Source: a virus. Taken from it: a stretch of DNA of 28,545 nt. Position numbers and translations under genes: made by a program. Of the stretch, positions 15,432 to 24,211 are shown piece by piece. The notes beneath the pieces were generated by a model. That model made no database searches and was not told the origin of the DNA. It worked only from the letters and a program-made list of their open reading frames with translations. The stretch lies in the IMG/VR virus record IMGVR_UViG_3300042520_001974, positions 1 to 28,545 of that record; one strand, written 5' to 3'. Numbering within the stretch: position 1 is the stretch's first letter; every line of letters begins with the position of its first letter.

Positions 15432-17554
15432 TATATGTAATCAGTATAAGATACTTTTTTAACTACCTGTACTTTTCCAATTTCGGTTTCAGGATTGTAA
15501 CCAGTTATTCCAATTAATATATATTTATCATTTAAATAATTTAATTCAACAGGTCTATTAATATATTCATTGAATTTATGTCTTGGAATATATGAATCAC
15601 CTTCAATAATATTTGTTCTATTATTTATTAATGTATTATATTTTCTATAATAGTTAGCATAGATATTTTTTAAATCATATTTATCAGGAAATTCAGCATC
15701 TAAATAAAATAATCTATCAGAAACATTTATATTCCAATCTGATGTAATAAAAAAGCCTGTATCACTTGTAAGCATTCTTGAGTCTGTAATTTTAGTATCT
15801 AGTATTCTTGTTACTAAATCCCAATCTTGGTCTGTATTGTATTGACCAATAAATTTTGAACCCCAAAAATATGAACTTGAATTAGGTATAACATTAGTAT
15901 TTGAAATTCTTGCAACATAATATTGTCCAAAATATTCAGCACCATCACCTGCATTATAAGTACTACCTGAATCCCATGCAGGAAAATTAATTACATCCGA
16001 TTGATTAATTGTTAACCTATCTAATGCAATTATATCTGCTGATGCAATTGACATAATATTTTGAGTTATTGAACTAAATCCACCTGAATTAAATCTATAT
16101 GAAACTAAAAATGGTCTTGTTGCTGATGGTGAAAATAATAAATTAATATCAGTTCCTCTTGTCTTTAAGTAATCATATTGATTTTGTGCTATTAGTGGGT
16201 CTTTCCTATCATAGGTATATTTTAAACTACCTATTGTTACATAATCTTTAATTGCTTTATTATCAATTGATATTAAATTAAAATCATCAACCTTTAAAAA
16301 TTCATCCAATGTTAATAAATAAACTGTTTTAGTATATTCAACATAATATGGATATAAACCAAACATATTTATAAAATTCTTTACCCAATCCAATGTAGTA
16401 ACTGATGGTAATATTTTTTGAATATCTAATTCATATGGTAAATCAGGATAATATATATGACATACTTGAAATGGTGTTGCAAAGTCAGGACCACTATCAC
16501 CAACTGTTCTACCATATACATAAATAAAATCACCAACATTGAAATTATCAGTCCATGATAAAGTTGCTGAAGATGTTGCTGATGATATTAAATTTTGAAT
16601 TTCACCATCCTTACCATTTGATACACCGATAAATATATTTTCTGTATTTGTTCTTGCTGTTATATCAATTGTAATTTTACCTTCATGAAAAACAGTATAA
16701 ACAATTCCATATCTTGGATTTGCTAATTCATAATTTGCATAATCAAAATTTATTATTCTAAGATACCTCTCAGAATTAACTTCATTTTCTCCTAATGTAA
16801 ATTTAAATGTTCCAACTCTACCCCAATTCCAAGGAAATTCACCATTGCCACAATATGGAATAATAGTTTTTTCCAAATCTTGGAATACATTTGATTCAAC
16901 ATTTAATCCATAATAATTAAAAACATTCTTAATTGAATTAACAAGATAATAACATGGTGGTATATCTAAAAAAGTAAATCTATTTAAATTAGCACCTGCT
17001 GTATTAGAAGCATAATTACCTGTTATATCATTTAATGCTTGTCTATATGAATATGTATTATAATTACCTCTTGTAATAAATGGAAAATTAATATCATTAT
17101 TTAATGATGTACCTGTTCTTGCTAATTTTTGCAACCATCTAAAAGGTCTTGTCTTTTCATCTATATCAGGAAAATTAACTGTGAATCCTGTTATCTCATT
17201 TACTCTATCATCAGTATTAAAATTCTTTGTCCAATTTAAATTATCACTTACAATTTGACCTCTAAAATTAGTTTCAGTTATTTCATCTAAATAAAATATA
17301 CCTCTAATAATTTCATTATTTAAATATGATAAATTACAACTAAATTGATTCTTTTTAAATTTATCAATCACATCATATTCACCAACATAATTAAATGTTT
17401 TATTATTATTAGCACTTCTTGGAATATTTAATGTATAAGTAAATGCAGCATTTCTTGCTAATGGATTAATTGTGTCAATAGCATTATATGACAATGCAAC
17501 ATTAAAATTAGTTGGTAATTGTACATTATTATTTTCAATTTGTAAACTATACAT
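15431..17554 (-). CDS. Large tail protein (707 residues), probable distal tail/baseplate component
   Basis: The N terminus (MYSLQIENNNVQLPTNFNVA, then LSYNAIDTINPLARNAAFTYTLNIP) has the strand pattern of a Bacteroidetes-phage tail family whose members start with an ID-L-x-P-Y-x segment and a KTI-LPGT-like motif. The rest is long beta-rich Tyr/Asn-rich sequence with no coiled coil; KFIGQYNTDQDW and RTNIIEGDSYIPRHKFNEY occur near the end. It lies immediately upstream of the tape measure, separated by 15 bases, and follows the 722-residue tail gene by 2 bases. Role as distal tail or baseplate hub is inferred from order and size. I see no peptidase or lysozyme motif. Confidence 0.65.
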   Translation of the reverse strand: MYSLQIENNNVQLPTNFNVALSYNAIDTINPLARNAAFTYTLNIPRSANNNKTFNYVGEYDVIDKFKKNQFSCNLSYLNNEIIRGIFYLDEITETNFRGQIVSDNLNWTKNFNTDDRVNEITGFTVNFPDIDEKTRPFRWLQKLARTGTSLNNDINFPFITRGNYNTYSYRQALNDITGNYASNTAGANLNRFTFLDIPPCYYLVNSIKNVFNYYGLNVESNVFQDLEKTIIPYCGNGEFPWNWGRVGTFKFTLGENEVNSERYLRIINFDYANYELANPRYGIVYTVFHEGKITIDITARTNTENIFIGVSNGKDGEIQNLISSATSSATLSWTDNFNVGDFIYVYGRTVGDSGPDFATPFQVCHIYYPDLPYELDIQKILPSVTTLDWVKNFINMFGLYPYYVEYTKTVYLLTLDEFLKVDDFNLISIDNKAIKDYVTIGSLKYTYDRKDPLIAQNQYDYLKTRGTDINLLFSPSATRPFLVSYRFNSGGFSSITQNIMSIASADIIALDRLTINQSDVINFPAWDSGSTYNAGDGAEYFGQYYVARISNTNVIPNSSSYFWGSKFIGQYNTDQDWDLVTRILDTKITDSRMLTSDTGFFITSDWNINVSDRLFYLDAEFPDKYDLKNIYANYYRKYNTLINNRTNIIEGDSYIPRHKFNEYINRPVELNYLNDKYILIGITGYNPETEIGKVQVVKKVSYTDYI

Positions 17555-17556
17555 AT

Positions 17557-19725
17557 TTAAATTGATTTTTGACTTATATCTTTTATAGCAATTCTATATT
17601 CAATGTTTAATACCCATTGATTTGTATTTTCAGTTTGTTGAAAATCACTATCTGTTATTATAACTTGTTGATAATAATCACTAATTCTAGTTGATGAATT
17701 ATTTGTTTCAATATAATATACTCTTGATGATTTAATTAATTGATATAACCAATCATACTCATCTTGTGAATTAACTATTGTCCTAACTTTAAATGATTGC
17801 TCAATTGAATTTTGAAACATCTGCTCATAGGTTGTTGAATTATCAATTAATCCACTTGCATCAGTTGATATTAATATCTCTTCTCTATTATATTGAGTTG
17901 TTAAATCCTCAATGAAATCATAATAATCCCAACCACCTAAATCATTTAAAAACATGAATGGTTTAACAATTTGATAATCACAAACAAAATCAATATCATA
18001 TTCAAATTCTTCAGAATAGTTTCTAATATAATAAGTATCATCAGCAGTTTTCATAAACCAACCAATGGCATATCTAATCTTTTCAGTTGATGTTGTTGCA
18101 CTCCATACTTTAGGGTCTAATTCAACATGATATAAACCATTGTCAATACCTTCTAAAGTAGAAGCATTCCATTCCCAAGGATAATAAGCTGAATCTGACC
18201 ATGTATCTGACCATTGACCATTTTCATAATATTTTGTTCTTACAAAAAATCCTTGTTGAAGTACAAGTGAAGATGTATCACTACTTATATAATATTCATA
18301 AGGTGCAACAAACAATGATAATGTATTTTGTTTATATGTTATTGCTGTTGTATTAAATTGAGCAAGATTATATTTTAATGATGTATCTTGTCTTGGTCTA
18401 TCAGTTAAGAATTTAATTTGACTATATTCATTTATACCATCATCTAATAATATTTGATTTTCTGTTGTTGATGGTAAAAAGTCAGTTCTAATTATATTAC
18501 CATTGCTTGAACCTGTTGTTACTAAATCCAATGATGGGTCATAAAATGAATTATTGATATCTAAATAAACTTGTGAATAACCATACCCTGTATATGAAAC
18601 ATTGTATTGTGTAAAATAATTTAATAATACTGTAATAAAGTTTTCAACTGTTCCTGATAATTGAGTTTCAATTTTAAATACTTTATCTCCATCATTATAT
18701 GTTGATGCTGTAAATACAACTGTTTGAGTTGCATCTTGTAATGAAATACTTTCACCAACATCTAATTGATATTTAAATAATAATTGAGTTCTACCATTTA
18801 TTTGAACACCTGATAATGCAATATTTGATGTATCTAAAAGATAATATGGTCTTGTTTCTTGAAATGTTAAATTTCTTGCTGCATCCCAATACCATGTATT
18901 TTCAATTGCATCTAAACCATTAACAGTCATTGGAAATTTTCTAATACTTGTTACACCACCTAATTCAATATCATAACTTTCAAAAAATTCTAATCTTAAA
19001 TTATTTAAACTATTTTTATCTTGTTGAAATATAGTTACTGTAGGTTGAATATTTGGTTCTGTTGTTCTTGATACTGATTGAAGAATTGGTGCTATATTAA
19101 ATATATAACTATTGTTTGGTTGATATGTTTTATAAACAGTTGCTTGTAATCTATTTGCTAAACCATTGTTTGTAACACCTGTTAATGTATCCCAATTAAA
19201 TAAATTTTTATTATTATTTGAATATATATCAACCCATAAACTATAATTATTTAATGTCTGTGCTGAATAACAATAATCAGGAACAGTTTGAATAACTAAT
19301 TGAATAAATGCTGATGTATCTGTTGAGAAAATAATTCTATCAAGTGTATATGCAATATTATGTGTTAATGTTAAATATGCTATATCTGTTATACTATCAT
19401 ATGATGTTATTATTTGATATGAATCAAAGATTGGATTATTTTGAATTGCTTCCTTTACAAAGAAAATAAATTGGTCATTACTACTAATTATTGATGGGTC
19501 AGGAATTTGATTTTGTGATGGATTTATTGAAATCTGAAATTTAACATCATTCAAAATAAAAAAATTATTTCCACCTGATAAACCTGATAAATCAAATGAA
19601 AATTCAATGCTGTAATATTGTATTGGTCCTGTACAATTTTCGGTAAAGAAAGAACTTACTTGTATTGGTGAATATACAGGATTTATATATCTGCCAAAAT
19701 AAAGGTCTGTATTTATATCATTCAT
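17557..19725 (-). CDS. Large tail protein (722 residues), probable baseplate or tail-tip protein
   Basis: A long, strongly beta-rich sequence with many aromatic residues. Landmarks are the N terminus (MNDINTDLYFGRYINPVYSP), a middle with VRTKYYENGQWSDTWSDSAY (about 500-520), and an end with VNSQDEYDWLYQLIKSSRVY and NQWVLNIEYRIAIKD. The YYENGQWSDTWS peptide looks like a fibronectin-III or carbohydrate-binding edge strand. The terminal pattern W-L-x-x-L-I-x-S-x-x-V-Y with a closing strand is known to me from Bacteroidetes-phage tail genes without a named function. It overlaps no neighbour and is followed closely by the second large tail protein, so they may form the tip together. Confidence 0.6.
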   Translation of the reverse strand: MNDINTDLYFGRYINPVYSPIQVSSFFTENCTGPIQYYSIEFSFDLSGLSGGNNFFILNDVKFQISINPSQNQIPDPSIISSNDQFIFFVKEAIQNNPIFDSYQIITSYDSITDIAYLTLTHNIAYTLDRIIFSTDTSAFIQLVIQTVPDYCYSAQTLNNYSLWVDIYSNNNKNLFNWDTLTGVTNNGLANRLQATVYKTYQPNNSYIFNIAPILQSVSRTTEPNIQPTVTIFQQDKNSLNNLRLEFFESYDIELGGVTSIRKFPMTVNGLDAIENTWYWDAARNLTFQETRPYYLLDTSNIALSGVQINGRTQLLFKYQLDVGESISLQDATQTVVFTASTYNDGDKVFKIETQLSGTVENFITVLLNYFTQYNVSYTGYGYSQVYLDINNSFYDPSLDLVTTGSSNGNIIRTDFLPSTTENQILLDDGINEYSQIKFLTDRPRQDTSLKYNLAQFNTTAITYKQNTLSLFVAPYEYYISSDTSSLVLQQGFFVRTKYYENGQWSDTWSDSAYYPWEWNASTLEGIDNGLYHVELDPKVWSATTSTEKIRYAIGWFMKTADDTYYIRNYSEEFEYDIDFVCDYQIVKPFMFLNDLGGWDYYDFIEDLTTQYNREEILISTDASGLIDNSTTYEQMFQNSIEQSFKVRTIVNSQDEYDWLYQLIKSSRVYYIETNNSSTRISDYYQQVIITDSDFQQTENTNQWVLNIEYRIAIKDISQKSI

Positions 19726-19726
19726 A

Positions 19727-20275
19727 TTATTTAGCTTTTATAGTATTTGGTTTAATTTTAAATATTGCTGCTGATGTCTTTCCAACCTCATCATTGATGT
19801 TAATAAACAAACTATCAATGATTTCTTGAATTCCACTTTCAACATTATCTTTATAAAGTTTATCAATTTGTTGAAAACTCTTTTTTAAAATATTTCTTGG
19901 TCTAATGCCAATATTATAAATACTTCTTTGAATTACAAATGCAAGTTGATTTAATGTCATTGATTTAAATTGACCTTTTGCATTTCTTGGTCTAATCTTT
20001 TTTCTTTTAATCCATTTTAAAATAATTTGAACAGGTATCTTTCTTGCACCTGCTCTTCTACCACCATCTAAATATTTTAAATAATCTAAACCTTCAACTT
20101 TTATTGTTGGTGTTGAATCATAAGTAACCATCATTGAATTATATAAATCAGATGAATTATTTAATCCTTTAAATCTTTTTCCTGATTGTGAAATATATGG
20201 TTGTTCTAATTGAAATAATATAACATTCAATAAATCAGTTGCAAAGTTTTTAATTATATCATCAACATTAACCAT
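19727..20275 (-). CDS. Probable HK97 gp10-like tail completion or head-tail joining protein
   Basis: A 182-residue protein. The middle contains LKYLDGGRRAGARKIPVQII followed by LKWIKRKKIRPRNAKGQF, and then LAFVIQRSIYNIGIRPRNIL. A Y-x-x-x-x-D-x-G-R-x-x-G segment, a Pro-rich strand, a W-I-x-x-K helix and a final I-x-x-x-G-I-R-x-R motif are the usual layout of gp10-like proteins in Bacteroidetes phages. It is very basic. It overlaps the upstream gene by 8 bases (20268-20275), so translation is coupled. It probably joins the head to the tail or finishes the tail before attachment. Confidence 0.6.
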   Translation of the reverse strand: MVNVDDIIKNFATDLLNVILFQLEQPYISQSGKRFKGLNNSSDLYNSMMVTYDSTPTIKVEGLDYLKYLDGGRRAGARKIPVQIILKWIKRKKIRPRNAKGQFKSMTLNQLAFVIQRSIYNIGIRPRNILKKSFQQIDKLYKDNVESGIQEIIDSLFININDEVGKTSAAIFKIKPNTIKAK

Positions 20276-20726
20276 ATACTAAACATCTATTTTCACCACT
20301 TGCTGTATTAACTGTTAATTCAATTCTCCAACCTTGTGAGTTATCTTGCTCATAATCTAACAATGATAAATAACTTACATCTGTAATGATACCTTGATAT
20401 AATCTTAATATCTCTTGTCTTAAATATTTTACAATGTTTCTACCTTCAGCTAACATTGAATCTCTCAATGTATCTTTTGCATCTTTAGTTGAATCCATAT
20501 TTAATTGGTCCAATACTAATATTGCAATATTCCAATTCTCTTGGTTTGGTTGATTATTATTTATAACAACACTAATTAAATAATCTTCTTCTAAAAAAAG
20601 CAATGGATAAATCTCATCACCTTCATTGGGATATTCAAATGATTTACCACTTTGAAATGTATTTATTGTGGATGCTGTGAATGTTGGAATGTCATTCAAT
20701 ATATCTTTTAAGTTTTGAATTGTCAT
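20268..20726 (-). CDS. Probable tail terminator or tail-joining protein
   Basis: A 152-residue protein with an N-terminal helix (MTIQNLKDILNDIPTFTAST), then YPLLFLEEDYLISVVINNNQ, a strand ENWNIAILVLDQLNMDSTKD, and the end LYQGIITDVSYLSLLDYEQD and GWRIELTVNTASGENRCL. This order (helix, strands, long helix, final strand) is the common plan of siphovirus tail terminators. It sits before the gp10-like gene and after the 259-residue gene. The start has ACTTTATA 8 nt upstream. The assignment is from order and strand plan, without a diagnostic motif. Confidence 0.55.
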   Translation of the reverse strand: MTIQNLKDILNDIPTFTASTINTFQSGKSFEYPNEGDEIYPLLFLEEDYLISVVINNNQPNQENWNIAILVLDQLNMDSTKDAKDTLRDSMLAEGRNIVKYLRQEILRLYQGIITDVSYLSLLDYEQDNSQGWRIELTVNTASGENRCLVYG

Positions 20727-20733
20727 AATATAA

Positions 20734-21513
20734 TTATAAAGTTTTATTTAGATTTGTATTTTGTTTCAATCGCAGTATTGATTTTACTTTCAATGATACT
20801 TCTTTCATTCTTGATTGACAAGGTAAATAAACATGTATATAAGTCCATCCTATTAACATCATTAATCCTAAGAACATCTCCATTAGCAAGGTCATATACC
20901 ATTGAGGACCATCCCCATTTTTGATTGTGGGATTCCCAATAACCTGACCATTCTGATTTTGGGAATTTAGCATTGAATACACTTGGGAAAGTTCTTTCAG
21001 TCTGTCCTTTTTTTTTAAAAAATATGATGTGTATCCATACACTATATCAAGACTTAGATTCTCAATGATAGAAACTCTCTCAGACAACTCATTGGATGTG
21101 GATGGGTATGAATGGTCAACTCCATTAATTGAAGAGCATAGTGCCATTATATACTTGGTCATTGTCCAATAGTTCTCTTGGTTATCTGAAATATAATAAT
21201 CTAAATCTACCCATTGACCAAATGAGAGTTCATTCATTTCTTTAATTAATTTATAATTAATATTATTGACATTGAATTCAAATACATCTTGATTGATATC
21301 ATCTGTTGTTAATTGATAAAACCATTTTAAATCATTCATTGCATTTGTAACAGTCTTAATATCTTTTGAATAATATAATTCATCATAATCCATATTACAT
21401 AGAATAGCAATCTCTTTTAATCTTCTTTCTTGAGTTGTTACATTTTCATCAATGTCAGCAATTAATTCTAATTGTTTTAATTTAATGTCTTTTAATTCTT
21501 TAGGTATTTTCAT
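20734..21513 (-). CDS. Unknown tail-module protein (259 residues), possible assembly chaperone
   Basis: The N terminus (MKIPKELKDIKLKQLELIAD) is followed by IAILCNMDYDELYYSKDIKT and by NYKLIKEMNELSFGQWVDLD. This resembles a family found next to terminase or tape-measure genes in Bacteroidetes phages, with no named function that I know. The C terminus is unusual: after a disordered segment there is a hydrophobic stretch (WYMTLLMEMFLGLMMLIGW, about 204-222) that could cross the membrane, then a basic tail. It lies between terminase and the tail terminator with a one-base gap to terminase. A tail-assembly chaperone role is a guess from position. Confidence 0.65.
   Translation of the reverse strand: MKIPKELKDIKLKQLELIADIDENVTTQERRLKEIAILCNMDYDELYYSKDIKTVTNAMNDLKWFYQLTTDDINQDVFEFNVNNINYKLIKEMNELSFGQWVDLDYYISDNQENYWTMTKYIMALCSSINGVDHSYPSTSNELSERVSIIENLSLDIVYGYTSYFLKKKDRLKELSQVYSMLNSQNQNGQVIGNPTIKNGDGPQWYMTLLMEMFLGLMMLIGWTYIHVYLPCQSRMKEVSLKVKSILRLKQNTNLNKTL
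20735..20742 (-). promoter_or_regulatory. ACTTTATA octamer before the tail terminator-like gene
   Basis: ACTTTATA on the minus strand lies 8 nt before ATG 20726 and overlaps the 3' end of the upstream coding sequence, so it must also encode the last residues of the 259-residue protein. Confidence 0.55.
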
Positions 21514-21514
21514 T

Positions 21515-22669
21515 TTAGTATATTTTCATTTTTACAGGTGCATTCTTTTTAAATGAATGTAAGGCATATCGCATTGCATCCATACCATCATCATTTAATT
21601 TTATTGGTTCATCACTTATTTCATTTTGTTTTTCTTTCCAAGAATATAATTTATATTCATTTAATAAATTTATTGAGGATGGTGTTAAATATATCTTCTT
21701 TGATTTAAGTGTATTAATTCCATCACTAACATCTTTATTTGCTTTGTATGTTCTATATTTCCATCTTGATAATTCTTGCATTATCTCAGGTCTTGCATAA
21801 TCACAATAAATTCTAACATCCTTTGCTACTTGTTTCTTTTCCATTAATTGAACTAAATCAGTTGAAGTTAAAAATGATTCATATATAATTTCATCAAAGT
21901 AATACTCACCATCATCTTCATACATTGCTACCAATGCTGTTGGGTGATTATATCCAAAGTCAATGCCATAACAAACTAAACTACCTTTAACATCACTTAT
22001 TTGAAAATGAGTATAAACCCTTTTATGTGTTATTGGAAATTCACCAAGACAATATATTCTATAATAATTATCATCAACATTAATCAATGCTTCAATTTCT
22101 TTAATCTGTTCTCTATTTAAAAATGTATTATCTTTATATGTTGATTTTATTAATATTGTTTTTTCAGCTTCTCTTTCCATTAAATCATTTATCCATGATT
22201 CTTCACTTGGATTAAAGTCAATGATAACTTTTTTCATTGTTCTTATATTCAATTGAATAAAGGCTTCAAATGGAATCTCATTGGCTTCATTGATAAATAT
22301 TACATCATGCTTTTTACCTCTTAGCTTCTGTGGTTCATCAGTTGAAATAAATGATATTCTTGAACCTGTTGGAAATCTATAAACATTGTCAGTCTTATTG
22401 TGATTGTTTTCATCATATAATTTTAAATCATTCATTACCTCTACAAAGTCTTTTAAAACTGAACCTCTAATGGTTGGTAACGATTGTCTAATAACTGATA
22501 CATTCTTACCTGCATTGGTTAAACAATAATAAATTAATAATTGAACAATGGAATATGTTTTACTTGACCTTGTTCCACCTTGATTAATAATAAAGCGAAT
22601 ATTATTATCATTGAATGCATCAAGGTTCTTTGTAAATATAGATGTATGTCTAATCTCCAATTCAGTCAT
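21515..22669 (-). CDS. terL: Terminase large subunit
   Basis: The ATPase-nuclease motor of DNA packaging, 384 residues. The Walker A is GGTRSSKT (31-38) and the Walker B is DVIFINEA (122-129) with catalytic Glu128. The coupling motif is IDFNPS (150-155). The nuclease half has GIDFGYNHPTA with Asp237, YCDYARPE with Asp290, and NDDGMDAMRYAL with Asp361 and Asp364, giving the acidic triad of the RNase H-like fold. All core residues are present. The short single-polypeptide layout fits the Terminase_3/PBSX group. It follows the small subunit by a 6-base gap, the normal pairing, but the portal is not downstream as would be expected. Confidence 0.95.
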   Translation of the reverse strand: MTELEIRHTSIFTKNLDAFNDNNIRFIINQGGTRSSKTYSIVQLLIYYCLTNAGKNVSVIRQSLPTIRGSVLKDFVEVMNDLKLYDENNHNKTDNVYRFPTGSRISFISTDEPQKLRGKKHDVIFINEANEIPFEAFIQLNIRTMKKVIIDFNPSEESWINDLMEREAEKTILIKSTYKDNTFLNREQIKEIEALINVDDNYYRIYCLGEFPITHKRVYTHFQISDVKGSLVCYGIDFGYNHPTALVAMYEDDGEYYFDEIIYESFLTSTDLVQLMEKKQVAKDVRIYCDYARPEIMQELSRWKYRTYKANKDVSDGINTLKSKKIYLTPSSINLLNEYKLYSWKEKQNEISDEPIKLNDDGMDAMRYALHSFKKNAPVKMKIY

Positions 22670-22675
22670 TGTTTT

Positions 22676-23092
22676 TTAATCTAATAATAACTTTCTATCT
22701 GATGGTTGAACTTCAATTAACTTAACTGTTTTTAATTCCAATTGATGTGTTACTTGTTGTCTTTCTACATAATGACCTTTTAACTTACCAATGTCTCTTA
22801 ATATTTCTTTTGCTAAATTAGTATTGTTTTGTTCAATAGCATCCTTATATAATTTTTCAAATCTTTCAATGTCAGTTTTTAAATCTTCTCCAAAATTAAT
22901 AATACTTCTTTCATCAATTTCTTTTCTTGAGTCTGCCATTAATTCATATGCATATGCTTTTGTATAATTTAATTCATTAACTATCCAATCCATTATCATT
23001 AAGTTTGTCCAACCATCATTGATTCTTTTTTTAATTATCTGATTTATAATATCTTCTCTTTTAAATGTATGTCTTTTACCTGTCTTTGTCAT
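22676..23092 (-). CDS. terS: Terminase small subunit (probable)
   Basis: A 138-residue protein, upstream of and nearly touching terL. The N-terminal half carries a helix-turn-helix of about residues 12-55: a helix INQIIKKRINDGWTNLMIMD, a turn, then LNYTKAYAYELMADSRKEI. This fits DNA-recognition domains of small terminases. The second half (FEKLYKDAIEQNNTNLAKEI) is a long helix with LRDIGKLKGHYVE, similar to the oligomerisation core, then a short tail with ELKTVKLIEVQPSDR. It should bind the packaging site and regulate the large subunit. The start is preceded by a 40-base gap after the 60-residue gene. Confidence 0.75.
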   Translation of the reverse strand: MTKTGKRHTFKREDIINQIIKKRINDGWTNLMIMDWIVNELNYTKAYAYELMADSRKEIDERSIINFGEDLKTDIERFEKLYKDAIEQNNTNLAKEILRDIGKLKGHYVERQQVTHQLELKTVKLIEVQPSDRKLLLD

Positions 23093-23132
23093 AATTCGGT
23101 GGGTTTTAGGTTGTTATGAAAAAAAATATATG

Positions 23133-23315
23133 TTATTGGTTTTCAGCAAGATATGATTCAAAAGCTGATTTAATTCTTATTAAACAAGTTGCACAATTAG
23201 ATGCTTTCATCTTATGACCTGTGATTTGATTATATAAATCAAACAATGATTGTTTTTGCATTGCTTGTCTTTTTACAAAGAATTTATCATACATTTCTTG
23301 TACTTGTTCTCTCAT
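23133..23315 (-). CDS. 60-residue CxxC protein of unknown function
   Basis: Start ATG 23315 (MREQVQEMYDKFFVKRQAMQ) has ACTTTATA 5 nt upstream; the frame to 23369 overlaps the sigma-like gene and is less likely. The protein is short and basic in its middle, with a single C-x-x-C at Cys41 and Cys44 (HKMKASNCATCLIRIKSAF). One pair is not enough for a standalone zinc finger, so a dimer or partner is possible. Small proteins with one CxxC near terminase are seen in Bacteroidetes phages; I know no function. Confidence 0.6.
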   Translation of the reverse strand: MREQVQEMYDKFFVKRQAMQKQSLFDLYNQITGHKMKASNCATCLIRIKSAFESYLAENQ

Positions 23316-23319
23316 AATA

Positions 23320-23913
23320 TTATAAAGTGTTTTGTAAGTATAGGTTATATAATTTTTTAATTGTTTCATCTTCTTTTAAAAGATTGGATATTTTATTAAT
23401 TGAATATTCAATCAATGTTCTTCTCATACCTGTTGCATTGGATATTTGAATTACTGTCATTTTATTATAAAGATAGAACTTAAATATTGAAACATGAATT
23501 TCTTTTATTTCTTGATTATCAATTTTAGCTTGAAGATATTTAAATGTTTCATCAAAGAATAAAGACTTACCAAGTTCTTCTATTTCATTTTTAGTTGAGT
23601 CATCTTCAAAATCAATATTTAATTCATCAATTGAAACCAATTGTACTTTGGCTTGTTTTTTATATTCTTGCTTAATGAATGATGAAAATGAGAAATAAAT
23701 ATAATTAAGCATTTTCTTTTCAGTATCTAAATCATAAGTCTTATTAATATTATTTAAGAATGTATTTGATATTGATAAATATACTTGAGACATTATTTCT
23801 TCAGCTTGTTCTTCAGACAAGATATATTTGAATCTTCCATGAGACTTTATCTTTGAATAGTTATTTTCATATACTTGAATAAAGTATTCATATGTTGGTT
23901 TTTTCTTAGACAT
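23320..23913 (-). CDS. Sigma-70-like (ECF type) transcription factor
   Basis: With start ATG 23913 (MSKKKPTYEYFIQVYE) it is 197 residues. The first half has the sigma region 2 pattern: SEEQAEEIMSQVYLSISNTF (about 33-52) and LNYIYFSFSSFIKQEYKKQA (about 69-88). The second half has a region 4-like helix-turn-helix: IFKFYLYNKMTVIQISNATG (about 143-162) and MRRTLIEYSINKISNLLKE. ECF-like proteins just upstream of terminase in phages often switch on late genes. The start overlaps the stop of the upstream membrane protein by 8 bases. In-frame ATGs at 23922 and 23937 would lengthen it. It is a natural candidate for the factor that reads the late operon. Confidence 0.6.
   Translation of the reverse strand: MSKKKPTYEYFIQVYENNYSKIKSHGRFKYILSEEQAEEIMSQVYLSISNTFLNNINKTYDLDTEKKMLNYIYFSFSSFIKQEYKKQAKVQLVSIDELNIDFEDDSTKNEIEELGKSLFFDETFKYLQAKIDNQEIKEIHVSIFKFYLYNKMTVIQISNATGMRRTLIEYSINKISNLLKEDETIKKLYNLYLQNTL
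23321..23328 (-). promoter_or_regulatory. ACTTTATA octamer before the 60-residue CxxC gene
   Basis: ACTTTATA on the minus strand lies 5 nt before ATG 23315. It sits at the very end of the sigma-like coding region, just before terS. Confidence 0.55.
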
Positions 23914-24211
23914 GGTTTTCATAAATGTAAGTTTCAATTGATTCAGTAATGTACATACTGATTATTGTTAATGGTATGATGCATATAATTGAATATCCTG
24001 CAATCAATAAAGTAATCCAAGTAAAATGTCCACTAAGACAAAAGGAACAGTTTAAAACCTTTGAAAAGAAGAATTTAAATATTGATACATCTTCAAAATA
24101 TCTTGGATAATCAAGGTTATTGTTTTTTTTCCATTCTTGTATTTTAGTATTGAATAATGTAATACTAAGTGTGAAGTAAATTATTATTGGTAGTGTTACT
24201 AAGTATATCAT
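23906..24211 (-). CDS. Small membrane protein with CxxC motif (101 residues)
   Basis: Hydrophobic segments at about residues 2-20 (IYLVTLPIIIYFTLSITL) and 63-87 (FTWITLLIAGYSIICIIPL) flank a hydrophilic loop that ends in NCSFCLSGHF (Cys55, Cys58). The pattern of two membrane segments with a C-x-x-C followed by S-G-x-x-W/F is shared by a family of small phage and bacterial membrane proteins of unknown function. It overlaps the sigma-like gene at its 3' end and the 194-residue gene at its 5' end (ATGA overlap 24208-24211), so the three genes are coupled. It might control or anchor a partner at the membrane. Confidence 0.7.
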   Translation of the reverse strand: MIYLVTLPIIIYFTLSITLFNTKIQEWKKNNNLDYPRYFEDVSIFKFFFSKVLNCSFCLSGHFTWITLLIAGYSIICIIPLTIISMYITESIETYIYENHV

